From assembly GCA_000335735.1 (NCBI GenBank), contig AMYY01000013.1, forward strand, positions 18,422 through 82,421: a stretch of 64,000 nucleotides of DNA, given 5' to 3'. Both the position numbers and the translations under genes were made by a program. Under the pieces are notes generated by a model, which worked only from the letters and a program-made list of their open reading frames with translations, searched no databases and was not told the origin of the DNA. This DNA comes from an alpha proteobacterium L41A (GTDB taxonomy: Bacteria; Pseudomonadota; Alphaproteobacteria; Caulobacterales; Caulobacteraceae). This document shows, piece after piece, positions 26,701 to 35,184 of the stretch (positions are counted from its first letter, which is position 1; each line of letters opens with the position of its first letter).

Positions 26701-27759
26701 ATGACCGATCAGACCCAGACTGCCGATCCGACACCCCTGGTGCTCCGGGCTCTCCATGGGGAGACGTTGGAGCGTCCGCCGGTGTGGTTCATGCGCCAGG
26801 CCGGTCGGTATCTGCCGGAATATCGCAAGCTGAGGGCCGAGGCGCCCGACTTCATCGCCTTCTGTCTGAACCCCGAAATGGCCGCCGAGGCGACGCTTCA
26901 GCCCATGCGCCGGTTCGGCTTCGATGCGGCGATCGTCTTCGCCGACATCCTGCTGATCCCGCGCGCCCTGGGCCAGGACGTTTGGTTCGAGACGGGGGAG
27001 GGGCCGCGGCTGGGCGAAATGCCGATTCCGGGTCGGATGGCCGAACTGGCTCCGGCGGCGGGCGAGCATCTGTCGGCGGTGGGTGAGACCCTGTCGATCG
27101 TGCGCGCGGCCCTAGAGCCGGAACGCGCCCTGATCGGCTTCGCCGGCGCGCCCTGGACCGTGGCGACCTATATGCTGGACGGCCAGGCGCGCACCATCGG
27201 CAAGGGCGAACGCGCCCAGGCCCGCACCTACGCCTATGCCGATCCCGAGCGTGTCGACGAGACGCTGGAGGTTCTGGTCGAGGCCACGGCCAGATATCTA
27301 AAGATGCAGGCTGACGCCGGCGCCCAGGTTCTTAAGATCTTCGAGAGCTGGGCCGAGGGGCTGCCGGACGACCTGTTCGAAAGATTGGTCCTGAAGCCGC
27401 ACCAGGCGCTGGTGAAGCGCACGCGGGAGCTTGGGGTCACCGTACCCCTGATCGGCTTCCCACGGGGCTCTGCGGCGCTTGCAGAGCGGTACGCCGAGGC
27501 GGTCGAGGTCGACGCCGTCGCCCTGGACACCGCCTGTCCGCTCGAGGTCGGCAAACGGGTGCAGCAGATCAAGCCGATCCAGGGGGCGCTCGACCCGCTG
27601 TTGCTGCGCGCCGGGGGCGATCTGTTGGACCGACGCGTCGATCAACTGATGGAGGCCTGGGGGCAGGGGCCCTGGCTGTTCAACCTCGGCCACGGCATCC
27701 TGCCGGACGTGCCGATCGACCATGTCGAACGGGTTCTGAGACGGATCGGCGCCCAATGA
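26701..27759 (+). CDS. hemE: Uroporphyrinogen decarboxylase
   Basis: A 352-residue HemE that converts uroporphyrinogen III to coproporphyrinogen III. The signatures 'PPVWFMRQAGRYLPEYR' (residues about 25-41, with the catalytic Arg/Asp region) and 'LIGFAGAPWTVATYMLDG' are present, with 'FNLGHGILPDVPIDHVE' at the C-terminus. It is the first rightward gene from the origin. The hemH start overlaps its stop as ATGA, so hemE-hemH-hemJ form one operon. No ribosome-binding site is evident before the ATG. Confidence 0.97.
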   Translation: MTDQTQTADPTPLVLRALHGETLERPPVWFMRQAGRYLPEYRKLRAEAPDFIAFCLNPEMAAEATLQPMRRFGFDAAIVFADILLIPRALGQDVWFETGEGPRLGEMPIPGRMAELAPAAGEHLSAVGETLSIVRAALEPERALIGFAGAPWTVATYMLDGQARTIGKGERAQARTYAYADPERVDETLEVLVEATARYLKMQADAGAQVLKIFESWAEGLPDDLFERLVLKPHQALVKRTRELGVTVPLIGFPRGSAALAERYAEAVEVDAVALDTACPLEVGKRVQQIKPIQGALDPLLLRAGGDLLDRRVDQLMEAWGQGPWLFNLGHGILPDVPIDHVERVLRRIGAQ

Positions 27760-28817
27760 GCGATGCGACCCCCGGCCGCCGCATTGCGGTGGTGCTGTTC
27801 AATCTGGGCGGGCCGGACGATCAGGCTTCGGTCAGGCCGTTCCTGTTCAACCTGTTCAACGATCCGGCCATCATCGGCCTTCCGGGGATCTTCCGCACGC
27901 CTCTGGCCAAACTGATCTCCAGCCGGCGCGAAACCAGCGCCCAGGCCAACTACGCCCTGATGGGCGGGGGATCGCCGCTGCTGCCCGAAACCCGTCGCCA
28001 GGCCGAGGCTTTGCAGGCGGTGCTTGGCGCGCGGCTTGGCGGCGATGAGGTCAAGGTCTTCATCGCCATGCGCTATTGGCATCCGTTGACCGAGAAGACG
28101 GCGGCCGAGGTCGCCGCCTTCGGACCCGACGAAGTCGTCCTGCTGCCGCTCTATCCGCAGTTTTCGACCACGACGACGGAATCCTCGCTGAAGGCTTGGA
28201 ACGCCGCCTATGCCGGCCCGGGCGTCAGCCGCGCCGTCTGCTGCTATCCGGCCGCGACAGGCTGGGTTGAGGCCCAGGCCCAGGCGATCGGCGAGAAGCT
28301 GGACGAGGCAGTAGGTCAGCCGGTGCGGGTGCTGTTCTCCGCCCACGGCATCCCCGAGAAGCTGGTGACCGGCAAGGGGGATCCCTACCAGGAGCAGATC
28401 GAGACGACGGTCGCTGCCGTGGTCGCCGCCATCGAGGCGCAGCGCGGGCCGATCGACCACGCCATCTGCTACCAAAGCCGGGTCGGGCCGATGAAATGGC
28501 TGGGCCCGTCAACGCCTGAAGCCATTGAAACCGCAGCCAAAGATGGCGTCGGCGTGGTTGTCACGCCCATCGCCTTCGTCTCGGAGCATATCGAGACCCT
28601 GGTCGAGCTGGATATCGAATACGGCGAACTGGCCCATGAAAAAGGGGCCAGTCCGTATTTGCGGGCTCCGGCGGTCGGGATCGAGCCGCTGTTCATTGAC
28701 GCCTTGGCCGACGCAGCCGTGAGCGCATTGTCGCGTAATGGCGTCGCCCCGTTCGGCCAGGGGTGCAAGGCGGACTGGAAGGCCTGTCCGCACCGCAAGG
28801 GAAGGCAGGCGGCATGA
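27756..28817 (+). CDS. hemH: Ferrochelatase
   Basis: A 353-residue HemH, which inserts Fe(II) into protoporphyrin IX. The family segments are 'AVVLFNLGGPDDQASVRPFLFNLF', the catalytic-His region 'VLFSAHGIPEKLVTGKGDPY', and 'CYQSRVGPMKWLGPST'. The C-terminus 'FGQGCKADWKACPH' has Cys residues as in many proteobacterial ferrochelatases. It overlaps hemE and hemJ by four bases each. The last three steps of haem formation are thus clustered beside the origin. Confidence 0.96.
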   Translation: MSDATPGRRIAVVLFNLGGPDDQASVRPFLFNLFNDPAIIGLPGIFRTPLAKLISSRRETSAQANYALMGGGSPLLPETRRQAEALQAVLGARLGGDEVKVFIAMRYWHPLTEKTAAEVAAFGPDEVVLLPLYPQFSTTTTESSLKAWNAAYAGPGVSRAVCCYPAATGWVEAQAQAIGEKLDEAVGQPVRVLFSAHGIPEKLVTGKGDPYQEQIETTVAAVVAAIEAQRGPIDHAICYQSRVGPMKWLGPSTPEAIETAAKDGVGVVVTPIAFVSEHIETLVELDIEYGELAHEKGASPYLRAPAVGIEPLFIDALADAAVSALSRNGVAPFGQGCKADWKACPHRKGRQAA

Positions 28818-29281
28818 ACACCTATGATCTCGCACGCGGGCTGCACATTCTGGCGGTGATCGCCTGGATGGCGGGTCTTCTGTTCCTGCCTCGGCTCTAC
28901 GCCTATGACGCCGAGCAGAACGCCAAGCCTGAACCGCTGAAAAGCGAGATGCAGACCCTGTTGCGCCTGTGGCAGACGCGGCTGCTGCGCATCATCCTGA
29001 ACCCGGCGATGATCCTGGCCTGGGTCTTCGGTCTGTGGCTGATCCACATCGATGTCTCGGCGCGCGGCGCCGCCTTCCTGGTTGAGCCGTGGATGATCGC
29101 CAAGCTTGCGGGTGTCTTCCTGCTCAGCGGCTGGCACGGCTTCCTGGCGGCGCAGAGGAAGAAGATCGCCGCCGGCACGTCGAAATATTCCGGCAAGTTC
29201 TGGCGCATGACGAACGAAGTGCCCTTCGTTCTGGCCATCGTCATGGTGCTGTCGGTGACGACGGAGTGGACGTTCCGTTAA
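28814..29281 (+). CDS. hemJ: Protoporphyrinogen oxidase HemJ
   Basis: A 155-residue membrane protein with four predicted transmembrane helices. The N-terminus 'DLARGLHILAVIAWMAGLLFLPRLYAYD' holds the conserved His, and 'WMIAKLAGVFLLSGWHG' plus 'RMTNEVPFVLAIVMVLSV' complete the HemJ pattern. HemJ is the oxygen-independent, haem-b containing enzyme that oxidises protoporphyrinogen IX in the inner membrane. The ATG overlaps the hemH stop (ATGA). Confidence 0.92.
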   Translation: MNTYDLARGLHILAVIAWMAGLLFLPRLYAYDAEQNAKPEPLKSEMQTLLRLWQTRLLRIILNPAMILAWVFGLWLIHIDVSARGAAFLVEPWMIAKLAGVFLLSGWHGFLAAQRKKIAAGTSKYSGKFWRMTNEVPFVLAIVMVLSVTTEWTFR

Positions 29282-29487
29282 GCGGCTCCGCTTGACCTCG
29301 TCCGCCGCCTGTGGTTCCGCTGGCGGCGAACCGTTCGGCGTCCTGCGCCGGCGGTCCCTCTCTTTCGTGACGCCTGCAGGCTCGGAGCCAGCGGGAGCCC
29401 GTCGCACCTCCCTTCGGCCTTCCGGCCAGACATTTTCAGAGACCCGCGCCGCAGCCTTCTGGCCGTGTGCGCCCGCGAGCCTGCATC

Positions 29488-30921
29488 ATGACCGACGTCC
29501 GCGACACCAATCCCGACACCCCCGAGACCGAAGGCGTGGAGGTCGAAGCCCCCACCCATCACGGCGCGGCGCATGAAGCCGGCGAGGCGGCGGGCGCCGA
29601 TTCTGGCGTGGATACGACGGCGGATGACGAAGAGGACGGCGAGCCTGTCGTCGCCAACGGCCGCATCACGCTGGCCGAACTGAACGAGAAGACCCCGGCC
29701 GATCTGGTCGCCTTCGCCGAACAGCTGGAGGTCGAGAACGCCTCGAACCTGCGCAAACAGGATTTGCTGTTTGCCATCCTGAAGGCCCTGGCCGACGAAG
29801 AAGTCGAGATCATCGCCGACGGCGTGCTGGAAATCCTGCCGGACGGCTTCGGCTTCCTGCGCAGCTCGGACGCCAACTATCTGCCGGGGCCGGATGACGT
29901 CTATGTCTCGCCGTCGCAGATCCGCCGCTTCGGCCTGCGTTCGGGCGACACCGTCCACGGGGCCGTCCGCGCGCCGCGCGAAGGCGAACGCTACTTCGCC
30001 CTGCTCAAGGTCGACACGATCAATCTGGAAGACCCCGAAGCGGTCAAGACCAAGGTCCTGTTCGACAACCTGACGCCGCTCTATCCCGAAGAGCGGCTGC
30101 ACATGGAAATCCAGGATCCGACCCTGAAGGATCGCTCGGGACGGGTCATCGATATCGTCGCGCCGCTGGGCAAGGGCCAACGCTGCCTGATCGTGGCGCC
30201 GCCGCGCGTGGGCAAGACCGTGATGTTGCAGAACATCGCCAAGTCGATCGAGCGGAACCACCCGGAAGTCTTCCTGATCGTCCTGCTGATCGACGAACGT
30301 CCCGAAGAAGTGACGGACATGCAGCGCACGGTGAAGGGCGAGGTCGTCGCCTCGACCTTCGACGAGCCCGCCACCCGCCACGTCGCCGTCGCGGAAATGG
30401 TAATCGAGAAGGCCAAGCGTCTGGTCGAGCACAAGAAGGACGTGGTGATCCTGCTGGACTCCATCACGCGTCTGGGCCGCGCCTACAACGCCACTGTTCC
30501 CTCGTCAGGCAAGGTCCTGACGGGCGGTGTGGACGCCAACGCCCTGCAACGGCCCAAGCGCTTCTTCGGCGCCGCGCGTAACGTGGAACAGGGCGGTTCT
30601 CTGACCATCATCGCCACGGCCCTGATCGACACCGGCAGCCGCATGGACGAGGTGATCTTCGAAGAGTTCAAGGGCACCGGCAACTCGGAAATCGTGCTGG
30701 ATCGCAAGGTCGCCGACAAGCGCATCTTCCCCGCCATCGACGTGCTGAAGTCCGGCACCCGCAAGGAAGACCTGATCACGCCGAAGGATCAGCTGGCCAA
30801 GACCTACGTCCTGCGCCGCATCCTGAATCCGATGGGTCCGCAGGACGCGATCGAGTTCCTGCTCGACAAGTTGCGTCAGTCGAAGAACAACTCGGACTTC
30901 TTCCAGTCGATGAACACCTGA
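29488..30921 (+). CDS. rho: Transcription termination factor Rho
   Basis: A 477-residue Rho. The first 50 residues are an acidic, low-complexity extension (Asp/Glu/Ala/Gly) not found in E. coli Rho. The N-terminal domain follows ('[21 protein letters not shown]'), then the cold-shock RNA-binding domain ('[22 protein letters not shown]'), Walker A '[19 protein letters not shown]', '[15 protein letters not shown]', Walker B '[16 protein letters not shown]', and the Q/R loops around '[20 protein letters not shown]'. The 206-base leader shows no clear structure; rho is usually autoregulated through its leader. rho beside mnmE near the origin is conserved in alphaproteobacteria. Confidence 0.97.
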   Translation: MTDVRDTNPDTPETEGVEVEAPTHHGAAHEAGEAAGADSGVDTTADDEEDGEPVVANGRITLAELNEKTPADLVAFAEQLEVENASNLRKQDLLFAILKALADEEVEIIADGVLEILPDGFGFLRSSDANYLPGPDDVYVSPSQIRRFGLRSGDTVHGAVRAPREGERYFALLKVDTINLEDPEAVKTKVLFDNLTPLYPEERLHMEIQDPTLKDRSGRVIDIVAPLGKGQRCLIVAPPRVGKTVMLQNIAKSIERNHPEVFLIVLLIDERPEEVTDMQRTVKGEVVASTFDEPATRHVAVAEMVIEKAKRLVEHKKDVVILLDSITRLGRAYNATVPSSGKVLTGGVDANALQRPKRFFGAARNVEQGGSLTIIATALIDTGSRMDEVIFEEFKGTGNSEIVLDRKVADKRIFPAIDVLKSGTRKEDLITPKDQLAKTYVLRRILNPMGPQDAIEFLLDKLRQSKNNSDFFQSMNT

Positions 30922-30938
30922 TCCGTCATCATAAGTAG

Positions 30939-30957
30939 CCACGCGGGGCGCGCGTGG
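30939..30957 (+). terminator. Hairpin after rho, terminator-like
   Basis: CCACGC (30939-30944) and GCGTGG (30952-30957) form a 6-bp GC-rich stem with a 7-base loop, 18 bases after the rho stop. No U-run follows, so efficiency is uncertain. Confidence 0.3.
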
Positions 30958-30974
30958 CGGTAGGATAGAACTGG

Positions 30975-30990
30975 CGTTTCACGTGAAACA
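30975..30990. other. parS site 1 (15/16)
   Basis: CGTTTCACGTGAAACA differs from the consensus TGTTTCACGTGAAACA only at the first base. It lies between rho and the small DUF6489-like gene, 4.3 kb right of the origin and about 5 kb left of parB. It would be a ParB loading site. Confidence 0.92.
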
Positions 30991-31002
30991 GGAAACCACG
31001 CG

Positions 31003-31227
31003 ATGAAGGTCAATGTGGAAGTTGATTGCACGCCGGCGGAGGCGCGCGCCTTTCTCGGTCTGCCGGACGTGACACCACTGAACGACGCCATGGTTGCGGA
31101 GATGCAGAAGCGGATGGAGGCTAATGTCGCCGCCATGCAGCCAGAGGAACTGATGAAGACCTGGACCAGCTTCGGCCTTCAGGCTCAGGACCAATTCCGT
31201 CGCCTTATGGAAGCGGCGGTGAAGTGA
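31003..31227 (+). CDS. Small conserved protein, DUF6489-like
   Basis: A 74-residue soluble protein, 'MKVNVEVDCTPAEARAFLGL' onward, ending in amphipathic helices rich in Met, Gln and Glu. It resembles the alphaproteobacterial DUF6489 family, a short protein of unknown function that commonly begins with the MKVNVEVDCTPEEAR type sequence. ATG 31003 lies 13 bases after a parS site and has a weak purine-rich upstream sequence (GGAAAC). It sits between rho and mnmE on the same strand. Confidence 0.75.
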   Translation: MKVNVEVDCTPAEARAFLGLPDVTPLNDAMVAEMQKRMEANVAAMQPEELMKTWTSFGLQAQDQFRRLMEAAVK

Positions 31228-31263
31228 GCACGCACTCGCTTCGGAGCCGCGCGGTCTGAGTTG

Positions 31264-32571
31264 ATGATCGACACCGTCTTCGCCTTGGCGACGCCGCCCG
31301 GCCGAGGCGCCATCGCGGTTCTCCGCCTGTCGGGCCCCGGCGTCGAAGCCGCGTTGACGGCGCTGGGCGCAACCCGTTTGAAACCGCGCATGGCGTCGGT
31401 GCGCGATCTCAGCCATGCCGGCGACCACATCGATCAGGCGCTCGTCCTGCGTTTCGCTGCGCCCAACAGCTATACGGGCGAAGACGCCGCCGAACTGCAT
31501 CTGCATGGGGGGCGTGCGGTCGTCGAGGCCGCCAGCCGCGCCTTGATCGCGCTGGGCTTGCGACCGGCAGACCCCGGCGAGTTCACACGCCGTGCCTTCC
31601 AGAACGGCCGCATGGATCTGGCCCAGGCCGAGGCGGTCGCCGATCTGATCGACGCGGAAACCAGTGCCCAGGCCAAGCAGGCGTTGGGTCAGTTGGACGG
31701 CAAGCTCAGCGAGACCTATGCCGGTTTTCGCCGTGATCTTCTTCAGGCCCTGGCTCTGGTCGAGGCCGAGATCGATTTTCCCGACGAAGAGGTGCCGGAC
31801 AATCTGGCCCGTACGGCGGGGCCAGTGCTGAACCGTCTCGACGCCGACCTGCGACGCGCGGTCGATACGGGGCGGCGTGGCGAACGGGTGAGGGACGGCT
31901 ATCGCATCGTCCTGATCGGAGAGACGAACGCCGGCAAGTCGTCGCTGTTCAATGCGCTGGTTGCCCGAGAGGCGGCCATCGTGACGCCGATCGCCGGCAC
32001 CACGCGGGATGTGTTGGATGCCGATCTGGTGATCGGCGGCTATGCCGTGACCTTGTCGGATACGGCCGGCTTGAGAGACAGCGACGACCCGGTCGAGGCC
32101 GAAGGCGTGCGCCGCGCCCGAATGCGCGCCGAACAAGCCGACCTGCGTCTCTGGGTCCGCGCGCCGGGTGATCCGGACGGGGTGGCTGCGGTCTACGTCA
32201 AAGACGGCGATCTGGTCGTGGCGACAAAGTGCGACCTTGGCGCAGCTCCAACGGCCGACGACTACGAGACCGTGTCAGTCAGCACCGCCACTGGTGACGG
32301 CTTGGCCGAGCTTCGGGACTGGATCGCTGCGCGTCTCGCCAGGGATCTGTCGGGCGCCGACTTCCCAGCCGTTACTCAAGAGCGGCATCGGTTGCGTTTG
32401 CTGGAGGCGTTGGAAAGCGTCGAGGCAGCACGTGCCGCGCTTGATGTTGCGCCGGAAATGGCTGGCGACGATCTGAGACGAGCCGCGGACGCTCTGGCGC
32501 GCGTCACTGGTGCGATCGGTGTCGAGGACATTCTGGGCGAAGTCTTTTCGACCTTTTGCATCGGAAAATAG
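31264..32571 (+). CDS. mnmE: tRNA modification GTPase MnmE (TrmE)
   Basis: A 435-residue MnmE. The N-terminal tetrahydrofolate-binding domain ('TVFALATPPGRGAIAVLRLSG') is followed by a helical domain with an inserted Ras-like G domain. Its P-loop is 'IGETNAGKSSLFNALVARE', with 'TPIAGTTRDVLDADL' and 'SDTAGLRDSDDPVEAEG'. The C-terminus ends in FCIGK, the conserved Cys-Ile-Gly-Lys. With MnmG it installs the aminomethyl-type modification on U34 of certain tRNAs. The start is ATG 31264; a TTG three bases earlier is unlikely. Confidence 0.95.
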   Translation: MIDTVFALATPPGRGAIAVLRLSGPGVEAALTALGATRLKPRMASVRDLSHAGDHIDQALVLRFAAPNSYTGEDAAELHLHGGRAVVEAASRALIALGLRPADPGEFTRRAFQNGRMDLAQAEAVADLIDAETSAQAKQALGQLDGKLSETYAGFRRDLLQALALVEAEIDFPDEEVPDNLARTAGPVLNRLDADLRRAVDTGRRGERVRDGYRIVLIGETNAGKSSLFNALVAREAAIVTPIAGTTRDVLDADLVIGGYAVTLSDTAGLRDSDDPVEAEGVRRARMRAEQADLRLWVRAPGDPDGVAAVYVKDGDLVVATKCDLGAAPTADDYETVSVSTATGDGLAELRDWIAARLARDLSGADFPAVTQERHRLRLLEALESVEAARAALDVAPEMAGDDLRRAADALARVTGAIGVEDILGEVFSTFCIGK

Positions 32572-32586
32572 GTTTAGCTGTACCGG

Positions 32587-32602
32587 TGTTTCACGTGAAA
32601 CT
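32587..32602. other. parS site 2 (15/16)
   Basis: TGTTTCACGTGAAACT differs from consensus only at the last base. It lies 16 bases after the mnmE stop, in the mnmE-mnmG gap. Confidence 0.92.
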
Positions 32603-32671
32603 CCCGCGTCTCCTTACGGTGCGATACGCCCGCCTCTGGCGATCTAAGCCGTTTTGCCTTATGTCGCGGCG

Positions 32672-34552
32672 ATGATTTCTCCCCCTGATCTCCTCTTCGA
32701 CGTTGTCGTCATCGGCGGCGGCCATGCCGGCTGCGAAGCGGCGGCGGCGTCGGCACGGGCGGGCGCCCGCACGGTTCTGTTGACCCAGAAGCTGGAGACT
32801 ATTGGCGAGATGTCGTGTAACCCGGCTATTGGCGGGCTGGGCAAGGGTCATCTCGTTCGAGAGATCGACGCCATGGACGGCGTCATGGGGCGGCTGGCCG
32901 ATGTGTCCGGCATCCAATTCCGCCTCCTTAACCGATCAAAGGGCGCCGCCGTTCGGGGGCCGCGCAGCCAGATCGACCGCCGCCTGTATCGCGAGGCCAT
33001 GCAGGCCGAACTGAAGGGGACGCCCAATCTGACCCTGATGGCGGGGACGGCCGAGCGGCTCATCCTTGAGGGTCACCGTGTGGTCGGCGTCGTGACCGGC
33101 GGCGGAGAGACGGTTCGCGCTGGGGCGATCGTCCTGACGATCGGCACCTTCCTGAATGGCGTCATTCATCGCGGCGACGAGCGCATCCCGGCGGGGCGGC
33201 ATGGCGAGGAGCCCTCGACGGGTCTGGCCGCCGACCTTCACGCGGCCGACCTGATGATGGGGCGTTTGAAGACTGGCACGCCCGCACGCCTGGACGGGCG
33301 GACAATCGCTTGGGACCGTCTGGAAATGCAGCAAGCGGACGAGGCGCCGTCGGCCTTTTCCTTTCTTACCGACCGGATCGACGTGCGCCAGATCGCCTGC
33401 GGCGTGACCCACACGACCGAGGAGACCCATCGGATCATCGCGGAGAATCTTGGCGAGAGCGCTGTCTATGGCGGCAAGCTTTCGGGACGGGGGCCGCGGT
33501 ATTGTCCGTCGATCGAAGACAAGGTCGTTCGGTTCGCGGACAAGACGAGCCATCAGATCTTTCTTGAACCTGAAGGCCTGGACGATCCGACGGTCTATCC
33601 AAACGGAATCTCCACATCGGTGTCAGAGCCGACACAGCTCGCTTTTCTCCGCACCATTCCTGGGCTGGAGGCGGTCGAGGTCTTCCGATACGGCTACGCC
33701 ATCGAATACGACTATGTCGATCCGCGCGAGCTGACGGCGGCGCTGGAGGTCAAGAAGCGTCCCGGGCTGTATCTTGCCGGACAGATCAACGGCACGACCG
33801 GTTATGAGGAGGCGGCGGCGCAGGGGCTGATGGCGGGGCTGAACGCCGCGCGTTCATCGGCAGGCCAAGAGCCGGTGATCCTGGGGCGTGACCAAGCCTA
33901 TATCGGCGTCATGATCGACGACTTGGTGACGCGCGGCGTCACCGAACCGTACCGGATGTTCACCAGCCGGGCGGAATATCGGTTGACGCTGCGCGCCGAC
34001 AACGCCGATCTTCGGCTCACACCCCTTGCGATCGAGCTGGGCATCGTCGGCGACGAACGGCGTGTTCGTTTTGAATCCAAGGCTTCGTTGTTTGCAGCGG
34101 CGAGCGCTGTTTCACGTGAAACACTATTCACGCCCAACGAGGCCGGAGCGCTTGGTATATCGGTCAATGCTGACGGTCGTCGGCGGTCGATGCGCGAACT
34201 GCTGGCCTTTCCCGATGTGACTTTGGATCAGTTCGTTTCGGCAGTGCCCATCATCGCCGATTGGACCGATGACGTTCGCGAGCAGGTTCAAATCGACGCC
34301 GCCTACGCCAACTACCTGGATCGCCAATCTCAGGATGCGGACGCTCTAAAGGCGGAGGAGGGGCTGATGCTCCCGATCGATCTCGACTACGGCGCCGTTG
34401 GCGGTCTGTCGACCGAGGTGAAGGAAAAGCTGGCGCGCGTCCAACCGCGCACCTTGGGCCAGGCCGGACGGATCGAGGGCATGACGCCCGGCGCTTTGAC
34501 GGCGCTGCTGGCCTATGTGAAGCGCGCGCCCAAGGCGTCGGTCGCGGCCTGA
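32672..34552 (+). CDS. mnmG: tRNA uridine-5-carboxymethylaminomethyl modification enzyme MnmG (GidA)
   Basis: A 626-residue flavoprotein. The FAD motif is '[22 protein letters not shown]' and the family signatures are '[18 protein letters not shown]' and '[17 protein letters not shown]'. A C-terminal MnmE-binding helical domain follows. It acts with MnmE on wobble uridines. ATG 32672 aligns with homologues; an in-frame TTG at 32654 adds six residues. A perfect parS site is embedded at 34108-34123 and reads Val-Ser-Arg-Glu-Thr in frame. The rsmG start overlaps its stop by one base. Confidence 0.96.
   Translation: MISPPDLLFDVVVIGGGHAGCEAAAASARAGARTVLLTQKLETIGEMSCNPAIGGLGKGHLVREIDAMDGVMGRLADVSGIQFRLLNRSKGAAVRGPRSQIDRRLYREAMQAELKGTPNLTLMAGTAERLILEGHRVVGVVTGGGETVRAGAIVLTIGTFLNGVIHRGDERIPAGRHGEEPSTGLAADLHAADLMMGRLKTGTPARLDGRTIAWDRLEMQQADEAPSAFSFLTDRIDVRQIACGVTHTTEETHRIIAENLGESAVYGGKLSGRGPRYCPSIEDKVVRFADKTSHQIFLEPEGLDDPTVYPNGISTSVSEPTQLAFLRTIPGLEAVEVFRYGYAIEYDYVDPRELTAALEVKKRPGLYLAGQINGTTGYEEAAAQGLMAGLNAARSSAGQEPVILGRDQAYIGVMIDDLVTRGVTEPYRMFTSRAEYRLTLRADNADLRLTPLAIELGIVGDERRVRFESKASLFAAASAVSRETLFTPNEAGALGISVNADGRRRSMRELLAFPDVTLDQFVSAVPIIADWTDDVREQVQIDAAYANYLDRQSQDADALKAEEGLMLPIDLDYGAVGGLSTEVKEKLARVQPRTLGQAGRIEGMTPGALTALLAYVKRAPKASVAA
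34108..34123. other. parS site 3 (perfect), inside mnmG
   Basis: TGTTTCACGTGAAACA matches the bacterial parS consensus at all 16 positions. It lies within the mnmG coding sequence, in the segment after 'FAAASA'. Confidence 0.96.
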
Positions 34553-35184
34553 TGTTGGAAGCGGAACAACAGGCGTTCCGTGCACGCGCTAACGCGTCAG
34601 GGGAACAGATGGCCGACCTTGAGGCCTTTCGACTGCGGTTGGTCGAGGCCAATACGGTAATGAATCTGGTCGGTCCGGACAGTCTGCCGGACTTCTGGAA
34701 CCGGCATGTCTGGGACAGCGCGCAACTGCTCGATCTGGCGCCAGAAGCGAAGACCTGGGCGGACCTGGGGGCAGGGGCCGGCTTTCCCGGACTGGTGCTC
34801 TCCATCATGCTGAAGGGGCGGGACGGAGCGCATGTCTGGCTGATCGATAGCCTGGCCAAGCGCTGCCGATTTCTTCAGGAGGTCGTAAATGCCTTGTCCC
34901 TGCCGGCGACGGTCATCGTCGGTCGGGCTGAGGCGCAGTCTGTGACGTGTGACATCGTCACCGCCCGCGCTGTCGCGCCGATGGAGAAACTGCTGGGTTA
35001 TGCACAGCCCTACTTCCAAAGGGGTGCACAAGGTCTGTTCCTGAAGGGGGAGCGTGCCGAATCCGAGTTGATCGAAGCGCGCAAATCCTGGCATTTCGAG
35101 GCTGAACTGGCCCCCTCGCAAAGCGACGTGCGCGGCCGCATTGTGACAATCCGGAGCCTCCGCCGTGCCCGCTCAACGCGCTAG
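34552..35184 (+). CDS. rsmG: 16S rRNA (guanine-527-N7)-methyltransferase RsmG (GidB)
   Basis: A 210-residue SAM methyltransferase. The SAM motif is 'TWADLGAGAGFPGLVLSIML' and 'LIDSLAKRCRFLQEVV' follows, with the early 'NLVGPDSLPDFWNRHVWDS' typical of RsmG. It methylates G527 of 16S rRNA; loss gives low-level streptomycin resistance in several bacteria. The start overlaps the mnmG stop by one base, and the last 20 bases overlap the start of parA, so the mnmG-rsmG-parA-parB order is translationally linked. Confidence 0.95.
   Translation: MLEAEQQAFRARANASGEQMADLEAFRLRLVEANTVMNLVGPDSLPDFWNRHVWDSAQLLDLAPEAKTWADLGAGAGFPGLVLSIMLKGRDGAHVWLIDSLAKRCRFLQEVVNALSLPATVIVGRAEAQSVTCDIVTARAVAPMEKLLGYAQPYFQRGAQGLFLKGERAESELIEARKSWHFEAELAPSQSDVRGRIVTIRSLRRARSTR

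Noticed and set aside
29282..29487. Open frame with '[11 protein letters not shown]' type sequence in the hemJ-rho gap
   Set aside because: No start context or conservation signal; it is the rho leader region and I see no supportable gene or repeat there.
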